NCBI GenBank assembly: GCA_000378025.1
Contig: KB899087.1
Location: 558,001-622,000 of the forward strand
DNA length: 64,000 bases
Direction of reading: 5' to 3'
Origin: Xanthobacteraceae bacterium 501b
GTDB taxonomy: Bacteria; Pseudomonadota; Alphaproteobacteria; Rhizobiales; Xanthobacteraceae
Shown here: in pieces, positions 1 to 11,112 of the stretch
How positions within the stretch are numbered: the stretch's first letter is position 1
Layout of the letters: every line of letters starts with the position of its first letter
Program-made: the position numbers and the translations under genes
The notes under the pieces: model-generated
The model's database searches: none
What the model saw: the letters and a program-made list of their open reading frames with translations, nothing else
What the model was told of the DNA's origin: nothing

Positions 1-2381
1 TCAATGTGACCAACGCCTATGCCGGCTCGATCGCCTGGTCGAACTTCTTCTCCCGCCTGACCCACAGCCATCCCGGCCGGGTGGTGTGGCTGGTGTTCAA
101 CGTCACCATCGCGCTGATGCTGATGGCGCTCGGCATCTACAAGGTTCTGGAGCAGATCCTCGGGCTGTATTCCATCGTCGCGGTGGCCTGGGTGGCGGCG
201 CTGGTGGCCGACCTCGTGGTCAACAAGCCGATGGGCTGGAGCCCGCCGGGCATCGAGTTCAAGCGGGCGCATCTCTACGACATTAACCCGGTGGGCGTCG
301 GCGCGCTGCTGGCCGGCACGCTGATCGGCGTCATTGCCTTTGCCGGCTTCTTCGGCCCGACGCTGAAAGTGTTCGCGCCGTTCCTGGCGTTGGTGGTCTC
401 CTTCGTCGCTGCGGCCGGCATCGCCTATGCCACCGGCGGGCGCTACTACATCGCGCGGCGGACGGCGAAGAACTGGGAGGCCCGCCACACGCTCAAATGC
501 TGCATTTGCGAGCACAAGTTCGAGCCGGAGGACATGGCGCACTGCCCGGTCTATGCCGGCCCGATCTGCTCGCTGTGCTGCTCGCTGGATGCCCGCTGCA
601 ACGACCGCTGCAAGGAGGATGCGCGCTTTCCCGAGCAGATTCTGGGCGCGCTGCGGGCCACCCTGCCGGGCTGGATGGTGGCGCAGCTCAATTCCCGGCT
701 GGGCCATTATATCGGCGTGATGTCGCTGCTGGCGATCGTCATCGGCGGCATATTGGGCGTCATCTATTTCCAGTCGACCTTCGCGCCGCCCGACCAGACC
801 GAGACGGTCGGCAATGTGCTGTTCACGCTCTATTTTATCCTTCTGATCATTGCCGGTGTCGCCGCCTGGCTGTTCGTGCTGGCGCAGGAGAGCCGGCGCG
901 TGGCGCAGGAGGAGAGCAACCGCCAGACCGCGCTGCTGATGCGCGAGATCGAGGCGCACAAGCGCACCGACGCCAAGCTGCAGAAGGCCAAGGAGGCCGC
1001 CGAGGCCGCCAATCTCGCCAAGAGCCGCTATGTGGTCGGCATCAGCCACGAGCTGCGCACCCCGCTCAACGCGATCCTTGGCTATGCCCAGCTGCTGGAG
1101 CGCGATGTCGCCATTCCCCCGCACCGGCGCGACGCCATCCGCGTGGTGCGCCGCTCGGCCGAGCATCTGTCCGGCCTGATCGACGGGCTGCTCGACATCT
1201 CGAAAATCGAGGCCGGCCGGCTCTATCTCACCCGCGACGAGGTGCGGATCGGCGAGTTCCTCGACCAGCTGGTCGACATGTTCCGGCTGCAGGCCACCGC
1301 CAAGGGGATCGATTTCGTCTATGTCCGGCCCGATCGGTTACCCGGAACCGTCTTCACCGACGAGAAGCGGCTGCGGCAGATCCTCATCAACCTGCTCTCC
1401 AACGCCATCAAGTTCACCGAGCGCGGCCGGGTGGCGCTGCGCGTTTCCTATCGCAACCAGGTGGCGGAGTTCGAGATCGAGGACAGCGGCATCGGCATTC
1501 CCGCCGCCGACCACAAGCGCATCTTCGAGCCGTTCGAGCGCGGCGAGAGGGCGGGCACCTATTCGACCGCCGGCATCGGCCTCGGCCTCACCATCACCAA
1601 GCTGCTCACCGAGATCATGGGCGGGGAAATCTCGCTGAAATCGGCGCCGGGCGAGGGCAGCGTCTTCCGCGTCAAGATGATGCTGTCGGAAGTGACCAAC
1701 CCCTCGCGCCTCGGCCCGATCCAGCACCGGCATATCGCCGGCTACACCGGCCCGCGCCGCACCGTTCTGGTGGCCGATGACGATGTCGCCCATCGCGACC
1801 TGATGCACGAATTGCTGGTGCCGCTCGGCTTCACCGTGCTCGCCGCCTCGGACGGCGTGCAGGCGCTCGACATGGTGCGCGAATGGGAGCCGGACATGCT
1901 GCTGCTCGACATCGCCATGCCCGGCCTCAATGGCTGGGAGGTGGTGCGCCAGCTGCGCGACGAGGGCTTCGGGCGGCTGCGCATCATCATGATCTCCGCC
2001 AATGCCGGGGAGATTCTCGGCGACGGCCTCGCCCAGAATGACGACCATCTGGTCAAGCCGGTGCATCTGCGCACGCTGCTGGAGAAGATGGCGGCGCTGC
2101 TCGATCTCGAATGGGTGGGTGATGGCGAACTCGCCGCCATGGCCGCCGGCGAAGCCACCAAGCCGGGCGAGTTGCGGCCGCCGGCGGGCGTGCATCTCGA
2201 CGACCTGATGAAGCTGGGGGAGATCGGCTATGTGCGCGGTATCCAGGCCAAGCTCAAGGAGATTGAAGGCGCCTCGCCCGACCACCGCGCCTTCGTCGCC
2301 CATATGCGCGACCTGATGGAAACCTTCGACCTCAAACAATACATGGCCGTGCTGGAGGCGTTGCGCAGCAATGATGCATAG
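1..2381 (+). CDS. Hybrid sensor histidine kinase with transporter-like membrane domain (5' end outside window)
   Basis: The frame is open to the left edge, so the N-terminus is missing; residues below count from the GTG at 6. The visible membrane part (about 1-150) resembles the end of an NCS1 cytosine/purine permease. A cysteine cluster follows (C165, C166, C168, C180, C188, C191, C192, C198, C202), which could bind metal. Two more membrane helices lie at about 235-255 and 270-292. Then come a linker, HisKA with the phospho-acceptor H348 (SHELRTPLNAIL), HATPase with the N box (LINLLSNAIKF), and a receiver domain with D635 (LLLDIAMPG). No clear HPt domain is visible in the last 80 residues. 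The transporter-like half probably senses a ligand, as in the SLC5-kinase fusion CbrA, but the ligand is unknown. The next gene overlaps by 11 nt and is probably its partner. Confidence 0.85.
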   Translation, partial: NVTNAYAGSIAWSNFFSRLTHSHPGRVVWLVFNVTIALMLMALGIYKVLEQILGLYSIVAVAWVAALVADLVVNKPMGWSPPGIEFKRAHLYDINPVGVGALLAGTLIGVIAFAGFFGPTLKVFAPFLALVVSFVAAAGIAYATGGRYYIARRTAKNWEARHTLKCCICEHKFEPEDMAHCPVYAGPICSLCCSLDARCNDRCKEDARFPEQILGALRATLPGWMVAQLNSRLGHYIGVMSLLAIVIGGILGVIYFQSTFAPPDQTETVGNVLFTLYFILLIIAGVAAWLFVLAQESRRVAQEESNRQTALLMREIEAHKRTDAKLQKAKEAAEAANLAKSRYVVGISHELRTPLNAILGYAQLLERDVAIPPHRRDAIRVVRRSAEHLSGLIDGLLDISKIEAGRLYLTRDEVRIGEFLDQLVDMFRLQATAKGIDFVYVRPDRLPGTVFTDEKRLRQILINLLSNAIKFTERGRVALRVSYRNQVAEFEIEDSGIGIPAADHKRIFEPFERGERAGTYSTAGIGLGLTITKLLTEIMGGEISLKSAPGEGSVFRVKMMLSEVTNPSRLGPIQHRHIAGYTGPRRTVLVADDDVAHRDLMHELLVPLGFTVLAASDGVQALDMVREWEPDMLLLDIAMPGLNGWEVVRQLRDEGFGRLRIIMISANAGEILGDGLAQNDDHLVKPVHLRTLLEKMAALLDLEWVGDGELAAMAAGEATKPGELRPPAGVHLDDLMKLGEIGYVRGIQAKLKEIEGASPDHRAFVAHMRDLMETFDLKQYMAVLEALRSNDA

Positions 2382-3303
2382 CGTGGAGCGCCGAGACATC
2401 GTCCTGGTGGTGGATGATTCGCCCGAAACCCTCAGTCTCCTCACCGATGCGCTGGAAGCGGCCGGCGCCACCGTGCTGGTGGCGACCGAAGGCGCCAACG
2501 CGCTGGCGCTGGTCGAGCGCATCACCCCCGATGTGGTGCTGATGGACGCGGTCATGCCCGGCATGGACGGATTCGAGACCTGCCGCCGGCTCAAACGCAA
2601 CAAAGCGGTGGCGCATGTGCCCGTCATCTTCATGACCGGGCTGTCCGAGACCGAGCAGATCGTGAAGGGGCTGGAGGCGGGCGGGGTCGACTATGTCACC
2701 AAGCCGATCTCGCCGGACGAGCTGATCGCCCGCATCCGCGTTCACCTCGCCAATGCCCGCCAGACCCACAGCGCCCGCGCCGCGCTGGACGCGGCCGGGC
2801 GCTATCTGCTCTCCGCCAACCGGGCGGGGAGGGTGCTGTGGAGCACACCGCAGGCCACCGCGCTGCTCACCGCCCTCAGCATCTCGCCCCCCGGCGACAG
2901 CTTCACTCTGCCGGAGGTGGTGCGGCGCTGGCTGGAAGGGCGCAAGGTAGAGGGCGCCACCAGCGAGCCGGAGGCGATCGAGGTGGTGCTGGAGGGCTCG
3001 GCCCGCCGGCTGAAGCTGTCCTATGTCGGGCAGATCGGCCCGGAGGAATTGCTGCTGCGCATTGTCGAGGATTCCGGCATTCCCCCCGAGCAGGTGCTGA
3101 AGACCAAGCTGGGCCTCACCTTGCGCGAATCCGAGGTGCTGGTCTGGCTGGCGCGCGGCAAGGCCAACCGCGATATCGGCGAGATTCTGGGCCTGTCGCC
3201 GCGCACGGTGAACAAGCATCTGGAACAGATCTACGCCAAGATTGGCGTGGAGAACCGGGCGGCGGCCACCGCGCTGGCGGTGACGGCGCTGGCGCCGCGG
3301 TAG
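2371..3303 (+). CDS. Response regulator, receiver plus LuxR-type HTH
   Basis: This 310-residue protein has a receiver domain at about 9-125, with acidic pocket D15/D16, phospho-acceptor D59 (VVLMDAVMPG) and the lysine of VTKPIS. A middle section of about 110 residues has no recognisable domain. The C-terminal LuxR/GerE helix-turn-helix spans about 248-305 (TLRESEVLVWLARGKANRDI, then SPRTVNKHLEQIYAKIGV). The start lies 11 nt inside the end of the upstream hybrid kinase gene, so the two are translationally coupled and should form one signalling system. The presence of a receiver in both partners suggests a phosphorelay needing an HPt encoded elsewhere, or direct phosphotransfer from H348. Targets are unknown; the neighbouring aldehyde oxidation genes are a possible but unproven link. 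Confidence 0.88.
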   Translation: MMHSVERRDIVLVVDDSPETLSLLTDALEAAGATVLVATEGANALALVERITPDVVLMDAVMPGMDGFETCRRLKRNKAVAHVPVIFMTGLSETEQIVKGLEAGGVDYVTKPISPDELIARIRVHLANARQTHSARAALDAAGRYLLSANRAGRVLWSTPQATALLTALSISPPGDSFTLPEVVRRWLEGRKVEGATSEPEAIEVVLEGSARRLKLSYVGQIGPEELLLRIVEDSGIPPEQVLKTKLGLTLRESEVLVWLARGKANRDIGEILGLSPRTVNKHLEQIYAKIGVENRAAATALAVTALAPR

Positions 3304-3315
3304 CGCTTTGCGCGC

Positions 3316-3735
3316 TCAATCCGCCGCGCCATAGGCGAGGGGGGCAAGGCGGTCCAGTTCGTCATCGGCGAACAGCCGCGAGCGGGTGAGGAAGCGCTGG
3401 TCGCGCCCGTTCTCCAGGCTGAACATGCCGCCGCGCCCGGGCACCACGTCGATGATGAGCTGTGTGTGCTGCCAGTACTCGAACTGCGACGGGCTCATAT
3501 AGAACGGCGCCCCGCCGATTTCGCCCATCCGCACGTCGCGGTCGCCGACAATATAGTCGCCTTGCGCGTAGCACATGGGCGAAGAGCCGTCGCAGCAGCC
3601 GCCGGACTGGTGGAACAGCAATTTTCCATGCTCGGCCGTGAGCGTCGCGATGAGCGCCAGCGCCGCCTCGGTGGCGCGGACGCGGGGGATGGTGTCTTGG
3701 ACCGGGTAGGCGGGGGCGGCTGTCAGCGTGTCCAT
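3316..3735 (-). CDS. DUF779 protein paired with aldehyde dehydrogenase
   Basis: This 139-residue protein belongs to the DUF779 family, commonly encoded beside acetaldehyde-type aldehyde dehydrogenases. It carries a cysteine-rich motif, QSGGCCDGSSPMCY, at about 43-56, and a conserved stretch FYMSPSQFEYWQHTQLIIDV. No signal peptide or membrane segment is seen. The start has a purine-rich ribosome site (AAGGAG) a few bases upstream. It lies downstream of the aldehyde dehydrogenase on the same strand with a 286-base gap that contains a REPIN-like element, so the two may share the sigma-54 transcript or be separated by it. Function is unknown; a role in maturation or activity of the dehydrogenase is only suggested by co-occurrence. 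Confidence 0.85.
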   Translation of the reverse strand: MDTLTAAPAYPVQDTIPRVRATEAALALIATLTAEHGKLLFHQSGGCCDGSSPMCYAQGDYIVGDRDVRMGEIGGAPFYMSPSQFEYWQHTQLIIDVVPGRGGMFSLENGRDQRFLTRSRLFADDELDRLAPLAYGAAD

Positions 3736-3888
3736 GGAAACTCCTTCGCTCCCTTTGCCTCGTCACCGGGCGCGACCCGCGAACCCGTCTTCGGCCTTCA
3801 AGAGGTGAGGGCCCGGTGCCGGAATCAAGCCCTGCCTGGAGGAGGGGGCAATTGCCCCTCGTTGTTCATTGTAGGTCAAATCCCCAGC

Positions 3889-3973
3889 CGTCATGGCCGG
3901 GCCTGGCCCGGCGATCCACGGCTTTGAGGAGGAGCCGAAGGCGTGAATCCCCGGGCCGGGCCCGGGGATGACG
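3889..3973. repeat. REPIN-like inverted pair of palindromic units
   Basis: Two 32-base GC-rich units (3889-3920 and 3942-3973) face each other across 21 bases. Each is itself an imperfect palindrome built on CCGGGC/GCCCGG, and each has a CGTCAT end and a C(A/C)CG-type end. The second unit is nearly the reverse complement of the first. The same architecture recurs at 14432-14522. It lies between the aldehyde dehydrogenase and DUF779 genes, so it could also fold as a transcript-stabilising or terminating hairpin. Confidence 0.65.
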
Positions 3974-4021
3974 TTCGTCAGGCGGTGCCGCCCGCGTTTC
4001 CGCGGGCGACCGCGCCTTCGC

Positions 4022-5539
<1,518 letters not shown>

Positions 5540-5569
5540 TGGATCCTCCCAGACTGGGACACTCAATAT

Positions 5570-5586
5570 TGCACCGGCCGTGCCAG
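5570..5586 (-). promoter_or_regulatory. Sigma-54 (-24/-12) promoter of the aldehyde dehydrogenase gene
   Basis: Read on the minus strand the site is CTGGCACGGCCGGTGCA. It matches the sigma-54 consensus TGGCACG-N4-TTGCA with one mismatch (GTGCA for TTGCA), with the -24 GG and -12 GC correctly spaced. The predicted transcription start lies about 20 nt before the ATG at 5539. The gene for a sigma-54 activator is divergent across the same intergenic region. Confidence 0.8.
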
Positions 5587-5777
5587 ACTGTTTCCGCAGT
5601 GCACAAAATCGTTATTGCGACACGGCAAAGGATTGGAATTGCTCGCAGTGGCGATGTACTCGCGCGGGGTTGAGGATGATACCGATGGACGCGGCCTGAA
5701 AACTTGGTGCAGACTGTCGGAAAGAACAACAAGACCTGCGACATGTGTGGCATTTTGCAACACTCCGGGAGGATCGC

Positions 5778-7619
<1,842 letters not shown>

Positions 7620-7699
7620 GCGGGCGGCGGCAGGGCACTGGCAGGGAACTCGCGACCATCCGGCCCGTTACCTCCTGACATATCCATGGAGGCCGCCCG

Positions 7700-7957
7700 A
7701 TGGTTCTTGATCCCCGCAAGCTCGACCAGAACCCCGTCGTCGTCGATCCCGCCAATATCGACGCCGTGCTCGAAGACCGGACGACGGCGGTGTCCGATCC
7801 GCTCAAGCCGCCGCTGGGCGAGGTGGACAACGACAATCACCCCACCGATGGCGAGCCGTCCGCCCGCGACGGCGGACGCTTTGCCCCTGATACCGTGAAG
7901 ACGGTCGACGGGTCGCTCGACGGCACGCCGAAGAAGCCGGACGACCCGCGCCGCTGA
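7700..7957 (+). CDS. Small hydrophilic hypothetical protein
   Basis: An 85-residue protein, not recognised. It is charged, rich in Asp, Pro and Lys, and has no signal peptide, membrane segment or cysteine, so it is probably disordered (for example VDNDNHPTDGEPSARDGG). GGAGG lies 9 nt before the ATG, which supports real translation. It stands alone on the plus strand between the acoR-like gene and the convergent end of the Mrp operon. The stop codons of this gene and mrpG are 18 nt apart. Confidence 0.6.
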   Translation: MVLDPRKLDQNPVVVDPANIDAVLEDRTTAVSDPLKPPLGEVDNDNHPTDGEPSARDGGRFAPDTVKTVDGSLDGTPKKPDDPRR

Positions 7958-7975
7958 ACGCAGGCGGGCCCGCGC

Positions 7976-8335
7976 TTACAGCTCGGTCGGCGGCGGGTCC
8001 TTCTTGGGTGCGGCGTCGTTGCCTTCCACCCGGTCGCGATAAAGCGAGGCGCTGGCCAGCAGCATCAGCGTGACCGGCGTGGTGATGGTGACGAACACGC
8101 CGATCAGCACCTCGTGCACCAGCGGCCGGCCCTGCAGCACCGAGAAGCAGATCATCGAGGCGACGAGGGTCAATCCGGTGCCCAGCGTGGCGCCGAGCGA
8201 GGGGGCGTGCAGCCGGGCGTAGAAGTCCGGCAGCCGCCACAGGCCGATCGAGCCGAGCAGCGTCACCAGCGCGCCGGCCACCAGGAAGAACGAGACGAGA
8301 ATGGCCGCCCAGAGCGGCAAGTCCGGGGCGCTCAT
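7976..8335 (-). CDS. mrpG: Mrp Na+/H+ antiporter subunit G
   Basis: This 119-residue membrane protein (also named MnhG or PhaG) has three hydrophobic helices and the family signature GLWRLPDFYARLHAPS near 28-43. It is the last subunit of the six-gene Mrp operon. The start at 8335 is fixed by an ATGA overlap with the stop of mrpF; the open frame extends further upstream only as antisense-like shadow of mrpF. The C-terminus is a short charged tail. Subunit G is needed for assembly and activity of the complex in studied Mrp systems. Confidence 0.92.
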   Translation of the reverse strand: MSAPDLPLWAAILVSFFLVAGALVTLLGSIGLWRLPDFYARLHAPSLGATLGTGLTLVASMICFSVLQGRPLVHEVLIGVFVTITTPVTLMLLASASLYRDRVEGNDAAPKKDPPPTEL

Positions 8336-8613
8336 TCGATCACCTCGCCGCGCATCAGGAACTTGGCCAGCGCCACCGTGCCGACAAAGCCGAGCAGGCC
8401 GATGACCAGCGCCGCCTCGAAATAGAGCGTGGCGCCACTGCGTATGCCGAGGGTGACGAGCAGCAGCATGGCGTTCACGTAGAAGGTATCGAGGCCGATG
8501 ATGCGGTCCTGCGCCCGGGGCCCGCGCATGAAGCGCAGCACCGCGCAGGCCATGGCGAGGGTCAGCAGCACCTGCGCCAGCGTGATCGACCAGCCGAGGA
8601 TGGCGACGCTCAT
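8332..8613 (-). CDS. mrpF: Mrp Na+/H+ antiporter subunit F
   Basis: A 93-residue three-helix membrane protein of the MnhF/PhaF family. The motif RGPRAQDRIIGLDTFYVNAMLL is typical and includes the conserved RxxDRIxGLD. It overlaps mrpE by an ATGA junction upstream and mrpG by an ATGA junction downstream, so expression is tightly coupled to the complex. In characterised systems MrpF has also been linked to bile salt or cholate efflux, but here the operon context supports the antiporter role. Confidence 0.92.
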   Translation of the reverse strand: MSVAILGWSITLAQVLLTLAMACAVLRFMRGPRAQDRIIGLDTFYVNAMLLLVTLGIRSGATLYFEAALVIGLLGFVGTVALAKFLMRGEVIE

Positions 8614-9107
8614 TCAAAGATCTCCATCAGCAGGCTCTCATAGCGCTCCTTGATGGTCCGCACCCAGTACCTGTCGTCCACCAGGTCGAGCACATGCAGC
8701 ATCAGCACGCGCCGCGAGGGATCGTAGCGCACCCATTGCGTGCCGGGCGTGCAGGTGAGGATGATGGCCAGGACAGCGAGCCCATAGGGGCTGGTGAGGT
8801 CGAGCCGCAGGCTCATGAAGCCAGAATGGGTGCGCCGGTCCTCATTGCCGAGGATGATGCTGCCGACCGCGAGATTGGAGCGAAACACGTCGACGAAGAC
8901 CCGCCCGGCGAGGCGCGCCACCGCGCTGGGACGGCGCAGTCGGCCGGCCGGCGGGTCCAGCGCCACCATCGTCCAGCAGCCGCCAAAGGCCACGATCGCC
9001 CCGAGCAGGATCTGCCCTGCCGACAGGCTCTGCGTCATCAGCAGCCACATGCCCAGCAGCGCCAGGAACAGCAGCGGGTAGGGCAGAACGCGCTTCAGCC
9101 GGGTCAT
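8610..9107 (-). CDS. mrpE: Mrp Na+/H+ antiporter subunit E
   Basis: A 165-residue protein with two or three N-terminal membrane helices (PLLFLALLGMWLLMTQSLSA onward) and a cytosolic C-terminal part ending in DDRYWVRTIKERYESLLMEI, typical of MnhE. The conserved LTCTPGTQWVRYDPSRRVLMLHVLD segment is present. The start at 9107 overlaps the mrpD stop (ATGA). It belongs to the Mrp complex in the inner membrane. Confidence 0.92.
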   Translation of the reverse strand: MTRLKRVLPYPLLFLALLGMWLLMTQSLSAGQILLGAIVAFGGCWTMVALDPPAGRLRRPSAVARLAGRVFVDVFRSNLAVGSIILGNEDRRTHSGFMSLRLDLTSPYGLAVLAIILTCTPGTQWVRYDPSRRVLMLHVLDLVDDRYWVRTIKERYESLLMEIFE

Positions 9108-10765
9108 GGCGGGCCTCCCGACGGGCCGTGCCCGCTGGCGCGGGGATCGCTGGTGATGTGGCCGGCGGGGCGGTCGCCGAGCACGTCACGGGCATATTCG
9201 CTCGGCCAGTACAGGATCTGCGCGGTGGCCTCCATGTAGCGCATGACCGGTCCGCCGGCGAAGGTCATCGCCGCGCACAGGAACAGCAGCGCTCCCACCG
9301 GGATCGCCTCGATGGCGCGCACGCGGGGGATTTCCGTCTCCGCCGGCACCCAGAGGGTGCGGATGCCGTTGCGGGTCATGGCGATGAGGGTGGCGAGGCC
9401 CGACAGCATCAGCAGCGCCACGAAGGACCAATGGGCGAAGGGAATGTCGCCGGCCTCGTTCAGCAGCGCCGAGAGCATGGCGAATTTGGCAATGAAGCCC
9501 GACAGAGGCGGCAGGCCGGCGAGCAGCGCCGTGGTGGCGAGGAACGCCCCGCCGAGCACGGCGATGGTGGCGGGAATGGCGACGCCCACCTCCTCGTCCT
9601 CGTCCTCGATGTCCTCTTCCGGGTCGCCGAAAATCTCCAGCGTGACCGCGAGCACATCGGCGCCGGCGGCCTGGCCGCGCTCGATCAGCTCGACCAGCAG
9701 GAAATAGGCGCTGATCGCCAGTGTGGAGGTGACGAGATAATAGAGCGCGCCTGATATCACCGCGCTGTTGCCGGTGCCGATGGCGGCGAGCAGCGTGCCG
9801 GAAGAGATCAGCACCGAATAGCCGCCGAGCCGCTGCATCGACTGCGAGGCCAGCACGCCGATGCCGCCGAACAGGATGGTGGCCATGCCGCCATAATACA
9901 GCCAGAGCGCGCCGAATTCCTCCGAGGCGCCCGCCTCGTCGCCGAAGCACAGCAGGAACAGCCGCAGGATCACATAGATGCCGACCTTGGTCATGATGGC
10001 GAACATGGCGGCGATCGGCGCGCAGGCGGCGGCATAGGTGGTCGGCAGCCAGAAGCTGAGCGGCCACATGCCGGCCTTCACCAGAAAGGCGATGCCGAGC
10101 ACCGCCGCGCCCGCCTCCATCAGCGTGCGCGACTCCGGCGCCAGGGTCGGCACGATCCGGCTGAGGTCGGCCATGTTGAGCGTGCCGGTGACGCCATAGA
10201 TCACCGCCACGCCGATCAGGAACAGCGAGGAGGCGACAAGGTTGATCGGGATATAGTGCAACCCCGCCCGAACCCGCGCGGTGCCGGAGCCGTGCAGCAC
10301 CAGCCCATAGGAGGCGGCGAGCAGGATTTCGAAGAACACGAAGAGATTGAACAGGTCGCCGGTGAGGAAGGCGCCGTTGAGGCCGGTCAGCAGCAGCAGG
10401 AACAGCGTGTAGAAGCGCGGCCCCGCCTTGTGCCAGCGCGCCATGGCGAAAAGCAGCGTGGCGCAGCCCAGCACCGAGGTGAGCAGCAGCATCATTGCCG
10501 CGAGCCGGTCCACCACCAGCACGATGCCGAAGGGCGGCGGCCAGTTGCCGAGCGGATAGACGATCATGGTCGACCAGCGGTCGCCATTGGGCAGGCCGAC
10601 CAGCACCACCAGCGTCACCGCGATTCCCAGCAGCGCGAAGACGGTGGCCAGGCTAAGCGACATCTTCAGCAGGCGCCGGCGCTCGTCGAACAGCAGCATG
10701 AAGGCGCCGACGGCCAGCGGCAGCAGGATCGGCAGGATGGCGAGATGGTCGAGAACCGGGGTCAT
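9104..10765 (-). CDS. mrpD: Mrp Na+/H+ antiporter subunit D
   Basis: This 553-residue, about 14-helix protein is homologous to the proton-pumping NuoM/NuoN subunits of complex I and is one of the two ion-translocating subunits of Mrp. Conserved parts include LLLTGLNGAFLTGDLFNLFVFFEILL and a lysine-bearing helix, LVKAGMWPLSFWLPTTYAAA. The start at 10765 overlaps the mrpC stop (ATGA); the frame open to 11170 upstream is shadow. An unusually acidic loop, DPEEDIEDEDEE, lies near residue 370-385 between helices, probably facing the cytosol. Confidence 0.93.
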   Translation of the reverse strand: MTPVLDHLAILPILLPLAVGAFMLLFDERRRLLKMSLSLATVFALLGIAVTLVVLVGLPNGDRWSTMIVYPLGNWPPPFGIVLVVDRLAAMMLLLTSVLGCATLLFAMARWHKAGPRFYTLFLLLLTGLNGAFLTGDLFNLFVFFEILLAASYGLVLHGSGTARVRAGLHYIPINLVASSLFLIGVAVIYGVTGTLNMADLSRIVPTLAPESRTLMEAGAAVLGIAFLVKAGMWPLSFWLPTTYAAACAPIAAMFAIMTKVGIYVILRLFLLCFGDEAGASEEFGALWLYYGGMATILFGGIGVLASQSMQRLGGYSVLISSGTLLAAIGTGNSAVISGALYYLVTSTLAISAYFLLVELIERGQAAGADVLAVTLEIFGDPEEDIEDEDEEVGVAIPATIAVLGGAFLATTALLAGLPPLSGFIAKFAMLSALLNEAGDIPFAHWSFVALLMLSGLATLIAMTRNGIRTLWVPAETEIPRVRAIEAIPVGALLFLCAAMTFAGGPVMRYMEATAQILYWPSEYARDVLGDRPAGHITSDPRASGHGPSGGPP

Positions 10766-11112
10766 CGATCCGGCTCCCGTCCATCGACATGGTCGGTGCC
10801 GGTGCGCCCGCGCGCGGCCAGCAGCACGACCAGGAACAGCGCCGTCATGGCGAAGCCGATGACGATGGCTGTGAGCACCAGCGCCTGCGGGATCGGGTCG
10901 GCGATGGCGGTGGGATCGCCGACGCCGCCGGGCGCCAGGATGGGCGGCGCGTCGACGCGCAAGCCCCCGCCGGCCATGGCGAAGATGAACAGGTTCACCG
11001 CATAGGACAGCAAAGCGAGGCCGATGATGACCTGGTAGGTGCGTGGGCGCAGCAGCAGCCAGACACCCGAGGCGGTGAAAAGGCCGATGCCGATGGAGAG
11101 GACGATTTCCAT
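10762..11112 (-). CDS. mrpC: Mrp Na+/H+ antiporter subunit C
   Basis: A 116-residue, three-helix protein homologous to NuoK (MnhC/PhaC). It starts MEIVLSIGIGLFTASGVWLLL and carries the family stretch RTYQVIIGLALLSYAVNLFIF and ALVLTAIVIGFAMTALFLVV. The ATG at 11112 shares one base with the stop of mrpAB (TGATG). A GTG three bases upstream (11115) is an alternative that would give a four-base overlap like those at the other junctions. Confidence 0.93.
   Translation of the reverse strand: MEIVLSIGIGLFTASGVWLLLRPRTYQVIIGLALLSYAVNLFIFAMAGGGLRVDAPPILAPGGVGDPTAIADPIPQALVLTAIVIGFAMTALFLVVLLAARGRTGTDHVDGREPDR

Noticed and set aside
5714-5742. AcoR binding sites from TGTCG/CGACA pair
   Set aside because: Only one short inverted pair with a 19-base gap; too weak to list as a feature.
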